Of a stretch of 31,572 nucleotides of DNA, positions 1-7,441 are shown one piece after another. The notes below the pieces were generated by a model. The model did not search any database. It saw only the letters and a program-made list of their open reading frames with translations, and had not been told where the DNA came from. This stretch comes from Methylococcaceae bacterium (GTDB lineage: Bacteria > Pseudomonadota > Gammaproteobacteria > Methylococcales > Methylomonadaceae), in assembly GCA_021647145.1 (NCBI GenBank), contig JAKIVF010000029.1:1-31572 (forward strand). The letters run 5' to 3'. Position 1 is the stretch's first letter. Every line of letters begins with the position of its first letter. The position numbers and the translations under genes were made by a program.

Positions 1-135
1 AATACCATAACTGCCGGTCACTGCTTTGCGGAAAGTCTCGCTTTTCCATAACGAATCAATCGGAAGTGGATCGGGAGTTGGATCTGCCTGCGCGATGGAA
101 ACCACAAAAGTAAGAGTGATGAGGATACGAGTCAT
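1..135 (-). CDS. N-terminus of a secreted, probably TPR-containing protein (partial; foreign fragment)
   Basis: Reading leftwards from an ATG at 135, the frame is open to the window edge (45 codons). The start MTRILITLTFVVSIAQA is a clear signal peptide. The following stretch, with ESLW-like SLWKSETF and ending TGSYGI, resembles the N-terminus of tetratricopeptide proteins that follow TonB-family genes in Verrucomicrobia; that match is from memory of the family, not a search. The start ATG overlaps the stop of the upstream TonB-like gene (ATGA), a typical operon junction. Base composition is richer in G+C than the rest of the window, and this gene very likely does not belong to the same genome as the sequence after position 360. 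Confidence 0.5.
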   Translation of the reverse strand, partial: MTRILITLTFVVSIAQADPTPDPLPIDSLWKSETFRKAVTGSYGI

Positions 136-359
136 GGGCGAAGAATGAGTGGCCATTTAAACAAGGCGGTGACAGCACGGCCATCTTTTTTTGGTGCGGT
201 GAAACGGGAGCCGGTCGCAAAGGCCCGTGCCATTTTGGTGAAATCGGGGTGTGTGCTTTCCAGCACACGCCGAACAGTAACCCTGCCCCCCGACGTGATA
301 AGCACCTCCAAAGTGACTCGACCCTCGTTGATTCCACGAGCTTGTTGCTCTTTAGGAAA
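132..359 (-). CDS. C-terminal domain of a TonB-family energy transducer (5' part missing; foreign fragment)
   Basis: The minus-strand frame from about 359 down to the TGA at 134-132 encodes about 75 residues with the TonB C-terminal pattern: FPKEQQARGINEGRVTLEV, then G-G-R-V-T-V, V-L-E-S-T-H-P-D-F, F-T-A-P-K-K-D-G-R-A-V and F-K-W-P-L at the end. This is the periplasmic domain that contacts outer-membrane TonB-dependent transporters. The N-terminal membrane anchor and linker are missing because homology stops at about 359, where flagellin sequence starts on the other strand. It overlaps the next gene by 4 bases (ATGA). The most likely source is another organism joined by misassembly; a genuine insertion is the alternative. 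Confidence 0.65.
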   Translation of the reverse strand, partial: FPKEQQARGINEGRVTLEVLITSGGRVTVRRVLESTHPDFTKMARAFATGSRFTAPKKDGRAVTALFKWPLILRP

Positions 360-360
360 A

Positions 361-1245
361 GCTACCGTTGGCGTAGGTCTCGGTGATAGTGCTAAATCAA
401 TTGCTGATGCTGTTAATAATAAATCTGAAGATAGTGGTGTAACAGCTACAGCAATTTCTATGGCAAAGCTAGGTTCTGTTAGCGCTACAGGAACAATCAG
501 TTTTAACTTGTATGGTCAAAACGAAGATCTTGCCGATGGAGCTAAAATAACAGCTCAAATAGCTGATACATCTGACGTTACAGCCTTGGACAGTGCAATT
601 AACGAACAATCAGGGAAGAAAGGGATTACGGCAACGTTATCAGATGATAAAGCTAATGTAATACTAAAAAATACCGAAGGTTTTGATATTACTATTGGTG
701 AGTTTACTCATAGTGATGCCGCGGCAACTATAGGTCTTTCGGGGCTTGATGCTGATGGAAAAGACATTACTGGTGGTACTACGACAGCTATGGTTGGAGA
801 TGGTGATGTAGCTAAAAATGCATCTGTTGGTGGTAATTTAGTCTTAGATTCAAATTCGGGTTTTACTGCTAAATCAACTATAGGGGATGTTATTACTGCT
901 GGAGCTGGCATTGCAAAAGGTTCAGACTTAAAAAACGTTGCAAGTGTTGATATAGGTACTCAAAAAGGTTCAAATGATGCCTTAAGCATTATTGATGGCG
1001 CATTAGCAAAAATTTCTGACAGCCGTGCATCCTTAGGTGCTACACAAAACCGTTTTAGTTCAACGATTGCTAACTTAGAAAATGTTTCGCAAAATGTATC
1101 AGCATCCAGATCAAGGATTCAAGATGCCGATTTTGCAAAAGAATCTGCAAATTTAGCTAAAAACCAAGTGTTGCAACAAGCAGGGACAGCGATGCTATCT
1201 CAAGCAAATGCATCAACACAAAGTGTGTTGTCATTGTTGCAATAA
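361..1245 (+). CDS. fliC: Flagellin, 5'-truncated
   Basis: Structural subunit of the flagellar filament, exported through the flagellar type III apparatus. The open frame runs from 145, but residues before about 358 have no flagellin character. Flagellin sequence starts near ATVGVGLGDSAKSIADAV, within the variable D2/D3 region. The C-terminal D1/D0 helices are intact: ASLGATQNRFSSTIANLENV, then ENVSQNVSASRSRIQDADFA, ending in LSLLQ. The conserved N-terminal D0/D1 helices, which should precede this by roughly 150-250 residues, are absent, and no flagellin start lies upstream. The gene is cut by the junction at about 360 and not by decay, since the rest of the frame is clean. The spurious in-frame opening back to 145 is coincidence. 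A terminator follows at 1262-1283. Confidence 0.88.
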   Translation, partial: ATVGVGLGDSAKSIADAVNNKSEDSGVTATAISMAKLGSVSATGTISFNLYGQNEDLADGAKITAQIADTSDVTALDSAINEQSGKKGITATLSDDKANVILKNTEGFDITIGEFTHSDAAATIGLSGLDADGKDITGGTTTAMVGDGDVAKNASVGGNLVLDSNSGFTAKSTIGDVITAGAGIAKGSDLKNVASVDIGTQKGSNDALSIIDGALAKISDSRASLGATQNRFSSTIANLENVSQNVSASRSRIQDADFAKESANLAKNQVLQQAGTAMLSQANASTQSVLSLLQ

Positions 1246-1261
1246 GATAATAGAGAGAAGG

Positions 1262-1283
1262 GCGGCAAATTAATGCCGCTTTT
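1262..1283 (+). terminator. Rho-independent terminator after flagellin
   Basis: A GCGGCA / TGCCGC 6-bp stem with a 6-base A+T loop, followed by TTTT, sits 17 bases after the flagellin stop. It would separate the highly expressed flagellin transcript from flaG-fliD. Confidence 0.75.
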
Positions 1284-1317
1284 CCACTATTTATAATACA
1301 GTAAGTAGGTAGTTATT

Positions 1318-1704
1318 ATGGAAACAAGTAATATAGCTGTTTCTTCCGGAAACGTTACTCAACCTATAGTGGTTAAAGATAACGCTGAAATAAATGCTAA
1401 ACAACAAAATTTAGATGTTAAGAAACAAAAGGTAATGGAAGAGAAGGAAGTTAGTCCTGAGTTAGAAAAAAAACAGGCTGAAAAAGCGGTAGGGGAAATG
1501 AATTCTTTTTTTCAGAATGAAAGCCGTAAACTTTCTTTTTCGATTAATAAAGAAGCGGATATGCTGGTTATTGAAGTTAGAGATTCTGAGACGGATAAAG
1601 TCTTAAGGCAAATTCCTTCAGAAGTGCTAGTCAAACTGGCAGAGCAAATGAATGATTTATCAGAAAAATCTGTTGCTGGCATGCTATTGGCTGAAGATGT
1701 TTGA
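1318..1704 (+). CDS. flaG: FlaG-family flagellar protein
   Basis: This is a 128-residue protein of the FlaG family, linked to control of filament length in polar flagella. The N-terminal half (about residues 1-65) is polar, rich in K, E and Q and likely disordered. The C-terminal half carries the family signature: LSFSINKEADMLVIEVRDSE, then D-K-V-L-R-Q-I-P-S-E and a final amphipathic helix. The length is normal for the family. It lies between flagellin and fliD, as in Pseudomonas and Vibrio, and ends 22 bases before the fliD start, so flaG-fliD-fliS-fliT probably form one transcript. Confidence 0.88.
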   Translation: METSNIAVSSGNVTQPIVVKDNAEINAKQQNLDVKKQKVMEEKEVSPELEKKQAEKAVGEMNSFFQNESRKLSFSINKEADMLVIEVRDSETDKVLRQIPSEVLVKLAEQMNDLSEKSVAGMLLAEDV

Positions 1705-1726
1705 AAATAGTTAAAGGGGAAAAGCA

Positions 1727-3730
1727 ATGGCGGGTGTAACTTCGTTAGGTCTCGGTTCCGGGATTGATGTAAGAGGTATTGTTGATAGTTTGGTGGCGGC
1801 TGAAAGGGGGCCGCAGGAATCCTTGCTCACACGACAAGAAGCAGATTTACAAGCCAAGCTTTCTTCCTTTGGTATTTTTAAAGGTGCTCTGGCCGAAGTG
1901 AGAACATCGCTGGCTGGATTAAGTCAGGGTAGTGACTTTGGAAAACTAACAGGAACTTCCAGTAATGAAGAGGTTGTGGGTGTTTCTGTTTCCAGTAATG
2001 CAGAGCAAGGTAGCTTCAAGGTTGAATCAAAACAACTGGCGCAGGCGCATAGTCTGGCATCTGCTGGTTTTGCCGAGAGTAATGATATTGTTGGAACAGG
2101 AACGATAACCATTAAATTTGGACAGCCTGAGTATACAGAGAATGAGACTACAGGTGAGCTGGATTACGATGGTTTTAAACAAAATTCAGACCGGGGTACA
2201 TTAACACTGACCTTAGATGAAACCAATAATACGCTTGTTGGAATGCGAGATGCCATTAATGAGCAGGATGCAGGGGTTAGTGCGTCAATTATTTATGATG
2301 GCAGTGCATATCGGTTAGTGATGTCTTCTGATGAAACAGGGTTAGAAAATAGTATGAAAATTACTGTTGATGATCCCAGTTTATCCCAGTTTGAATATAA
2401 TGAAAATAACGCATTAATGGAAGAAACTCAGATTGCACAAGATGCCATTATGAGTATTAATGGATTGGAAGTAACAAATAGCAGCAATAAATTTGATAAG
2501 GCATTAAAAGGCGTCAATATTGATTTAAAAGATGTGGCGCCGGGTAAAACGATAGAGCTGAATATAGAACGTTCAACAGCAGGATTGGGTGAAGCGTTAC
2601 AAGGCTTTGTTGAAAAATATAATGAGCTGGCGGTGAGTGTTAAAAGCTTAACAGCGTATGATCCCGCATCTCAAACAGGAAGTGCATTATTAGGAGATGC
2701 AACGGTGCGCACAGGGATGAACCAGATTCGTTCTGTTTTGGGCAGTATGGTGAGTGGGTTAGAAAAAACCAGCATAAGAACGTTGGCTGATTTAGGGGTA
2801 ACAACAGAGTTAGATGGGCAATTAAAATTTGATGGTTCAAAACTGGAAGCTGCTTTGGAAAAGGATCCAGAAGGTGTAGCATCCATTTTTACTGTTTTAG
2901 GCCGTCCAGATAATGATGCGGTTAAATATGTATCAAGTTCTGATGATACTGAAATCGGAGCTTACTCTGTTAATATTTCGCAAGCAGCAACGACGGGCGA
3001 GTTATCGGGTGCAAATAATAGTATTAGCTCTTTAGTGATTGCCGAAGGTATTAATGATAGTTTTAGGGTGAGGGTTGATGGTAATTTATCAGCAAGTATT
3101 ACATTAACTGCGGGTACATATGGAAGTGCTGATGAATTGGCAACTGAAATACAGGCGCGAATTAATGGAGATAAAACGTTAAGAGGGGCTGACGCTAAGG
3201 TTCAGGTCTCTTTTGACAGTGATAATAACCGCTTTGTGATGAAATCTTCAAGTTTTGGTTCAGAATCGACGGTTGATATTACCGAATCGACTGCCGGGGC
3301 ATTAGGGTTAAGTGTCGCAGAAGGAGTGGCGGGTACAGATGTTGAGGGAACAATAAATGGTGTAGCTGCTGAGGGAAAAGGGCAACACCTGATTGGAAAA
3401 AATGATCTTAAACTGTTTATTCAAGAAAGCATCGTGGGTGATTTAGGTAAGGTTACTTTTTCCAGAGGTTTAATGGAAAGATTGGATGGTGTATTTGGCG
3501 GTTTGCTAGACAGCGATGGTTCGTTGGCCTCTAAAACCAAGGGGCTACAAAAAACGTTAGATGAAGTTGCGGATGATCGAATAAAGCTGGACGATAAAGT
3601 AGAAAAATATGAGGCAAGAATGCTAAAGCGTTTTAACAAAATGGATGCTATTTTAGGCCAGTTTCAAGCGACAGGCGGTGCTTTGTCACAACAATTAGCT
3701 GGTTTGCCGTATAACAATTTATCAAAATAA
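1727..3730 (+). CDS. fliD: Flagellar filament cap protein FliD (HAP2)
   Basis: FliD caps the growing filament and folds exported flagellin into place; in many bacteria it also contributes to adhesion. The N-terminal FliD domain starts at once with VTSLGLGSGIDVRGIVDSLV, the family hallmark, followed by a coiled-coil helix (about 25-70). The C-terminal FliD domain (about 260-400 and 570-660) includes the region around LQGFVEKYNELAVSVKSL and a closing helical segment ending QLAGLPYNN. At 667 residues it is about 200 longer than E. coli FliD. The extra part, about 405-560, contains flagellin hook-IN-like sequence (SFRVRVDGNLSASITL) and forms an added surface domain. A good ribosome site (AAAGGGGAAAAGC) precedes the ATG. 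Confidence 0.93.
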   Translation: MAGVTSLGLGSGIDVRGIVDSLVAAERGPQESLLTRQEADLQAKLSSFGIFKGALAEVRTSLAGLSQGSDFGKLTGTSSNEEVVGVSVSSNAEQGSFKVESKQLAQAHSLASAGFAESNDIVGTGTITIKFGQPEYTENETTGELDYDGFKQNSDRGTLTLTLDETNNTLVGMRDAINEQDAGVSASIIYDGSAYRLVMSSDETGLENSMKITVDDPSLSQFEYNENNALMEETQIAQDAIMSINGLEVTNSSNKFDKALKGVNIDLKDVAPGKTIELNIERSTAGLGEALQGFVEKYNELAVSVKSLTAYDPASQTGSALLGDATVRTGMNQIRSVLGSMVSGLEKTSIRTLADLGVTTELDGQLKFDGSKLEAALEKDPEGVASIFTVLGRPDNDAVKYVSSSDDTEIGAYSVNISQAATTGELSGANNSISSLVIAEGINDSFRVRVDGNLSASITLTAGTYGSADELATEIQARINGDKTLRGADAKVQVSFDSDNNRFVMKSSSFGSESTVDITESTAGALGLSVAEGVAGTDVEGTINGVAAEGKGQHLIGKNDLKLFIQESIVGDLGKVTFSRGLMERLDGVFGGLLDSDGSLASKTKGLQKTLDEVADDRIKLDDKVEKYEARMLKRFNKMDAILGQFQATGGALSQQLAGLPYNNLSK

Positions 3731-3746
3731 AGGTAGGTGAGAGAAA

Positions 3747-4157
3747 ATGAATGCATTTGCTAATCGTGCAATGAATCAGTATAAGCAGGTAGGCACGCGG
3801 GCAAAAGCTGACGTGGCTGACCCACATCAATTGATTGTTATGTTGTTTGATGGCGCGTTAGAGAGAATTGCCATTGCTAAAGGGGCTGTAGAACGTAAAA
3901 ACGGGGTGGAAAAAGGACAAAAAATTAGCAGTACAATTGCCATTATTGATGGCCTAATCGCTTCCTTGGATAAAGATAATGGCGGAGAGATTGCAGAAAA
4001 TCTAGAGGCTTTGTATTACTACATGCAGCGTCGTTTGCTGGTAGCAAATGTTGAAAATAGTCTAGAGCCTTTGGAAGAAGTTGCCAGTCTACTGAAAGAT
4101 GTTCGTTCTGCCTGGATAGATATTCCTATGGAGCAGCGGCTGGCTGCTAATGGTTAA
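3747..4157 (+). CDS. fliS: Flagellar export chaperone FliS
   Basis: A 136-residue cytosolic chaperone that holds the C-terminal helix of flagellin and prevents early polymerisation. The start NAFANRAMNQYKQVGTRAKA matches the FliS N-terminal cap, and ADPHQLIVMLFDGALERIAI is the conserved first helix. Helix 3 has the ALYYYMQRRLLVANVENSLE segment typical of the family. It starts 16 bases after fliD, with AGGTAGGTGAGAG as the ribosome site, and runs directly into the fliT-like gene. Confidence 0.93.
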   Translation: MNAFANRAMNQYKQVGTRAKADVADPHQLIVMLFDGALERIAIAKGAVERKNGVEKGQKISSTIAIIDGLIASLDKDNGGEIAENLEALYYYMQRRLLVANVENSLEPLEEVASLLKDVRSAWIDIPMEQRLAANG

Positions 4158-4160
4158 AAA

Positions 4161-4469
4161 ATGTCAGAGTGTCAGTTAAAAGAATTAGCTTCAATTAAAG
4201 AATGTTCAGAAGAAATGCTTCAAATGGCTATGTCAGAGCAGTGGGATAGTATAGAAAGCAAGCAAGAAGAAAGAGATAATTTGTTAACGACTTTTTTCTC
4301 TCAAGAGCTTGTCCTTGAAAGTGAATTTATCGCAAAGAATATTAACGCTTTGCTAAATATTGATAGTCAGATTGTTAATTTAGTGCGTAACTATAAAAAT
4401 GAATTGCAGTCTGAGCTAAAAAAAATAGTTCATGGTAAAAATGCAGTAAAAGCTTATTCAAATGGGTAG
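4161..4469 (+). CDS. fliT: FliT-like flagellar chaperone
   Basis: A 102-residue all-helical, highly charged protein starting 3 bases after the fliS stop. Its position immediately after fliD-fliS, its length and its helical profile (two long amphipathic helices, with W at residue 29 and polar heptads throughout) fit FliT, the chaperone that binds FliD. FliT proteins have little sequence conservation, so the name rests mainly on context. The close spacing to fliS suggests translational coupling. Confidence 0.7.
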   Translation: MSECQLKELASIKECSEEMLQMAMSEQWDSIESKQEERDNLLTTFFSQELVLESEFIAKNINALLNIDSQIVNLVRNYKNELQSELKKIVHGKNAVKAYSNG

Positions 4470-4524
4470 GTTGAGCTAACAGTTCTATCGTTAACCCAAC
4501 AGTTGAACTGTTTCGTAAATAAAT

Positions 4525-4540
4525 CAAGCAAGCAAGCAAG
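4525..4540 (+). repeat. Short tandem repeat (CAAG)x4
   Basis: Four perfect copies of CAAG lie 39-54 bases upstream of the start of the YjfB-like gene. Tetranucleotide runs of this kind can change length by slippage. Here it is outside any coding frame, so an effect would have to be on promoter spacing. Confidence 0.6.
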
Positions 4541-4578
4541 ATAAAGAAGTAATAATGTATTAAAAAGAGGAATAAAAA

Positions 4579-4767
4579 ATGGTAGGTTCAGTAAGTGGAG
4601 GAGATGCCCCAGGGTTATTAACAGCAATGATGAATAAAAAAACAACGGATGAACAAATTGCTGTTCAAGTAGTTAAAATAGGTTTAGATGCAATAAAATC
4701 AGACGGTGAAGCAGCAATAGAATTAATTAATTCAGCAGCGCCAGGTGGAATAGATGTACATGCTTGA
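4579..4767 (+). CDS. Small putative motility protein (YjfB-like)
   Basis: A 62-residue protein with a strong ribosome site (AAAAAGAGGAATAAAAA before the ATG). The composition and layout match the small putative motility proteins of the YjfB family (PF14070). It has a G/S-rich start, a central helix (TDEQIAVQVVKIGLDAIKSD) in which the family repeats V-x-(L/V)-x-K-x-(A/G)-(L/M)-D, and a short tail ending G-I-D-V-H-A. Such genes often sit beside flagellar loci and have no established biochemical role. It is separated from fliT by 109 bases with its own ribosome site, so it may have its own promoter. I am fairly sure it is a real gene and less sure of the family. Confidence 0.65.
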   Translation: MVGSVSGGDAPGLLTAMMNKKTTDEQIAVQVVKIGLDAIKSDGEAAIELINSAAPGGIDVHA

Positions 4768-4780
4768 TATTTGTGACGTG

Positions 4781-4824
4781 GGTTGGATAGGCTTATCAAG
4801 CAAAGCGCGATAACGTAATCCGAC
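4781..4824. repeat. REP-like palindromic intergenic element
   Basis: GGTTGGAT (4781-4788) can pair with ATCCGAC (4818-4824) through one G-T pair, and GCTTATC...GATAACG forms a weaker inner stem. The pattern of TTGGAT, a short structured middle and AATCCGAC resembles the short palindromic repeats common between genes in gammaproteobacteria. It lies between the convergent ends of the YjfB-like gene and ypjD. A second weak hairpin (AAAAGCA...TGCATTTTTT, 4831-4854) follows and may act as a terminator in both directions. Confidence 0.4.
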
Positions 4825-4882
4825 ATTTCAAAAAGCAGGAGGGTTGCATTTTTTCTATACTCAAAACCGAGCAAATCCAGAT

Positions 4883-5680
4883 TTAATTTTTATTTAAAAT
4901 CAATTCCAGTACTAATTTACTGCCAAAGTAAGCTAGTAGCAATGATGTAAACCCAACCAAAGTCCACTGAATAGCCGTTTGTCCCCTCCATCCATAGCGG
5001 ATGCGACCAAAAAGTAAAAACGAAAAGATTAGCCAGGCCAGAATAGAAAGTACGGTTTTATGTACTAAATGCTGAGCAAATAGGTCATCAATAAAGATAA
5101 ATCCACTCACTAAGGAAACTGTAAGAAAAATAATACCGGTACCTATCATTTGGAATAATAGCGATTCCATCGTTTGTAATGAGGGTAAAGTTAAAATAAT
5201 TCTTCTAGGAGGGTGTTTTCTTAATTGCTGTTCTTGAATGGCAAGAAAGATGGCTTGTAAAGCAGCAATATTTAATAAGCTAAAAGCAATAATTGAGCTA
5301 AGAATATGGGTGCTCATTTGCCAGCTATATTTTTGTAGGACGGGTTCAGTGTTAGGAAAATAAAGGGTTAAAAAAAGTGTTAAGGCAGCAATTGGAAAGA
5401 CTGCAATACCTAGTTTTTCAATCGGTTTACTCAAGTTAACCAATAGTAAAAGTAGAGCAATGATTGAGGTAATAATTGATGCAATACTGAAAAAACCAAA
5501 ATCTATGTTGGAATTTTGTATGGATATTGTTGTTATAAATGCAAGGTGTAAAAAAAAGGCAGCCCAGCCAGGCAATATGGACTTGAATTGCGATTTTTCT
5601 TTGATAATATCTATTGCAAGCAATAGGGTGCTGATTAAGTAGCATCCTATAGATAGGATGCCAAGAAGGGAAGAAATCAT
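4883..5680 (-). CDS. ypjD: Inner-membrane YpjD-type cytochrome c assembly family protein
   Basis: A 265-residue integral membrane protein with about eight hydrophobic segments, starting MISSLLGILSIGCYLISTLL. It matches the CcsA/CcmC-like family in its later half: STHILSSIIAFSLLNIAALQ, then LVHKTVLSILAWLIFSFLLF followed by GRIRYGWRGQTA, the conserved histidine-helix and arginine-loop arrangement. These proteins are related to haem-handling proteins of cytochrome c maturation, but the role of YpjD itself is not firmly settled. It is divergent from ffh, exactly as in E. coli and relatives, which supports the assignment. The 101-base interval to ffh must hold promoters for both. Confidence 0.88.
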   Translation of the reverse strand: MISSLLGILSIGCYLISTLLLAIDIIKEKSQFKSILPGWAAFFLHLAFITTISIQNSNIDFGFFSIASIITSIIALLLLLVNLSKPIEKLGIAVFPIAALTLFLTLYFPNTEPVLQKYSWQMSTHILSSIIAFSLLNIAALQAIFLAIQEQQLRKHPPRRIILTLPSLQTMESLLFQMIGTGIIFLTVSLVSGFIFIDDLFAQHLVHKTVLSILAWLIFSFLLFGRIRYGWRGQTAIQWTLVGFTSLLLAYFGSKLVLELILNKN

Positions 5681-5781
5681 GGGTTTGCTATTAGATAATA
5701 ATCAAAAGTATATGTTAATATAACTGGCTAAGTAGTCATAGGGCAAATGCCTTGTCTTGAAATTAAAAATGCAGAAGAGAT

Positions 5782-7137
5782 ATGTTTGATAATTTAACCG
5801 ACCGTTTAAGTGGTACGCTTAAGAATTTAAAAGGCCAAGGACGACTAACCGAAGCTAACATTAAAGATGCTTTGCGTGAAGTTCGCATGGCTTTATTAGA
5901 AGCCGATGTTGCCTTACCAGTTGTAACTGATTTTATTGACAAAGTAAAAGAAGGTGCTTTAGGTCAAAAAGTACAAGCAAGTTTGAACCCTGGGCAAGCA
6001 TTTATTAAGGTAGTTCAGGCTGAGTTAGTCAGTGTGATGGGAGAGGCAAATGAAGAGTTAAACCTCAGGGCAAACCCTCCCGCTATCATTTTATTAGCAG
6101 GTCTTCAAGGTGCAGGTAAAACTACTACAGTAGCAAAATTAGGTCGCTGGTTAAAATTAAATAAAAAGAAAAAAGTCGGTGTTGTTAGCGCGGATGTTTA
6201 TCGACCTGCTGCGATCAAACAATTGCAGATGTTGGCTGATGATCTTGATTTGATATTTTTTGAAAGTGATGTGTCTCAAAAGCCTGTAGATATTGCAGTA
6301 AATGCAATTGAGGCGGCTAAAAAACAGTTTCTAGATGTTGTTATTGTTGATACGGCTGGTCGCCTGCATGTTGATGATGAAATGATGCTGGAAATTAAAG
6401 AGTTGCATGCGGCAATTAATCCAATAGAAACTTTGTTTGTAGTTGATAGTATGACGGGGCAGGATGCCGCTAATACGGCAAAATCATTTGATGACGCATT
6501 GCCACTAACCGGTGTGGTTTTAACCAAAGCAGATGGTGATGCTCGTGGTGGTGCAGCATTATCTATTAGACACATTACCGGCAAGCCAATTAAATTTATA
6601 GGGGTTGGTGAAAAAACTGATGCCCTGGAGTCCTTTCATCCAGATCGCATCGCCTCCCGTATATTAGGTATGGGGGATATGCTTTCGCTGATTGAAGAAA
6701 TTGAGCAGAAAGCAGACAAGAAAAAAGCGGATAAATTAGCAAGAAAGATAAGCAAAGGTAAAAGTTTTGATTTGAATGATCTTAAAGATCAGTTATTACA
6801 AATGCAAAATATGGGTGGCCTGGGTGCGATGATGGATAAGTTGCCTGGTATGGGAGGCGTTCCTCAGAATATGAAAGATCAGGTTGATGATAAAATGATA
6901 TCGCGTCAGATAGGTGTGATTAATTCTATGACACTCCAAGAGCGACGTTATCCAGATTTAATAAAAGGCAGTCGTAAAAAAAGGATTGCAAAAGGAAGTG
7001 GTCAGGAATTACAGGATGTAAACAGAATTTTGAAGCAGCATAAAATGATGCAAAAGATGATGAAGAAATTTTCTAAAGGGAATATGGCTAATATGGTTAG
7101 AGGGATGAAGAGTAATATGGGTGGAATGAGAAGATAA
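5782..7137 (+). CDS. ffh: Signal recognition particle protein Ffh (SRP54)
   Basis: A 451-residue GTPase that, with 4.5S RNA, binds signal sequences of nascent membrane proteins and delivers ribosomes to FtsY. The N domain begins MFDNLTDRLSGTLKNLKGQG. G1 is GLQGAGKTTTVAKLG, followed by the SADVYRPAAIKQL switch region, DTAGR (G3), TKADGDARGG (G4 and insertion) and GVGEKTDAL. The M domain after about residue 300 is rich in methionine and ends in KSNMGGMRR. Length and all motifs are normal. The ATG is preceded by AGAAGAGAT. Confidence 0.98.
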   Translation: MFDNLTDRLSGTLKNLKGQGRLTEANIKDALREVRMALLEADVALPVVTDFIDKVKEGALGQKVQASLNPGQAFIKVVQAELVSVMGEANEELNLRANPPAIILLAGLQGAGKTTTVAKLGRWLKLNKKKKVGVVSADVYRPAAIKQLQMLADDLDLIFFESDVSQKPVDIAVNAIEAAKKQFLDVVIVDTAGRLHVDDEMMLEIKELHAAINPIETLFVVDSMTGQDAANTAKSFDDALPLTGVVLTKADGDARGGAALSIRHITGKPIKFIGVGEKTDALESFHPDRIASRILGMGDMLSLIEEIEQKADKKKADKLARKISKGKSFDLNDLKDQLLQMQNMGGLGAMMDKLPGMGGVPQNMKDQVDDKMISRQIGVINSMTLQERRYPDLIKGSRKKRIAKGSGQELQDVNRILKQHKMMQKMMKKFSKGNMANMVRGMKSNMGGMRR

Positions 7138-7169
7138 ATTTTGTTGTCAAGGGTCATCTTTTTTATTTG

Positions 7170-7327
7170 ATGAATGAAAAAGTGAGTCCAAAATATCTAA
7201 TCTTTACGTCACCAACATAGATGTAGGGAAGAGGCGTGAGTAGGAAACGAAAGCTTTGAGTTACCTGCTACTACGTGCGAATTTCGCCTTGATCTTAATT
7301 ATTTTGGCTCTCAATTTCCTCAGTTAC
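7170..7327. repeat. Degenerate intergenic repeat, copy A
   Basis: Most of the 304-base interval between ffh and rpsP is a non-coding element that shares order and spacing of several blocks with 19044-19160. The blocks are GAATGA + 7 bases + AGTCCAAAATAT, then ACGTG.G.ATTT...TTGATC.TAA, then TTTT.....TCT, then CA.T.ACAATT.ATA. Copy A is about 40 bases longer in its middle. No reading frame is conserved. It behaves like a short dispersed element of MITE type. The rpsP promoter lies just beyond its right end. Confidence 0.55.
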
Positions 7328-7372
7328 AATTGATAAAGGTACCCTGAAGAATATAAAAAAATAATTTTGTTC

Positions 7373-7400
7373 TTCACATCTATAAAAATTCGCGTAGAAT
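7373..7400 (+). promoter_or_regulatory. Probable sigma-70 promoter of the rpsP-rimM-trmD unit
   Basis: TTCACA at 7373-7378 and TAGAAT at 7395-7400 are separated by 16 bases and lie 42 bases before the rpsP ATG. Each hexamer differs from consensus at one or two positions. This is the best match in the interval, and a ribosomal protein operon needs a strong promoter here. Confidence 0.5.
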
Positions 7401-7441
7401 AGGCGGATTAAGTTTTAAATGAATATTTTTAAGGTAAATAC

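Noticed and set aside
145..360. Apparent in-frame N-terminal extension of the flagellin
   Set aside because: Its residues have no flagellin character, while the opposite strand of the same DNA encodes a good TonB C-terminal domain. The open frame is accidental.
2640..2886. Two minus-strand frames inside fliD
   Set aside because: They are shadows of a well-supported gene: composition is implausible for protein and there is no ribosome site.
4515..4545. Sigma-28 type promoter before the YjfB-like gene
   Set aside because: TAAA and a GATAA-like element are present, but the spacings available (13 or 17) do not fit and the GCC part is missing.
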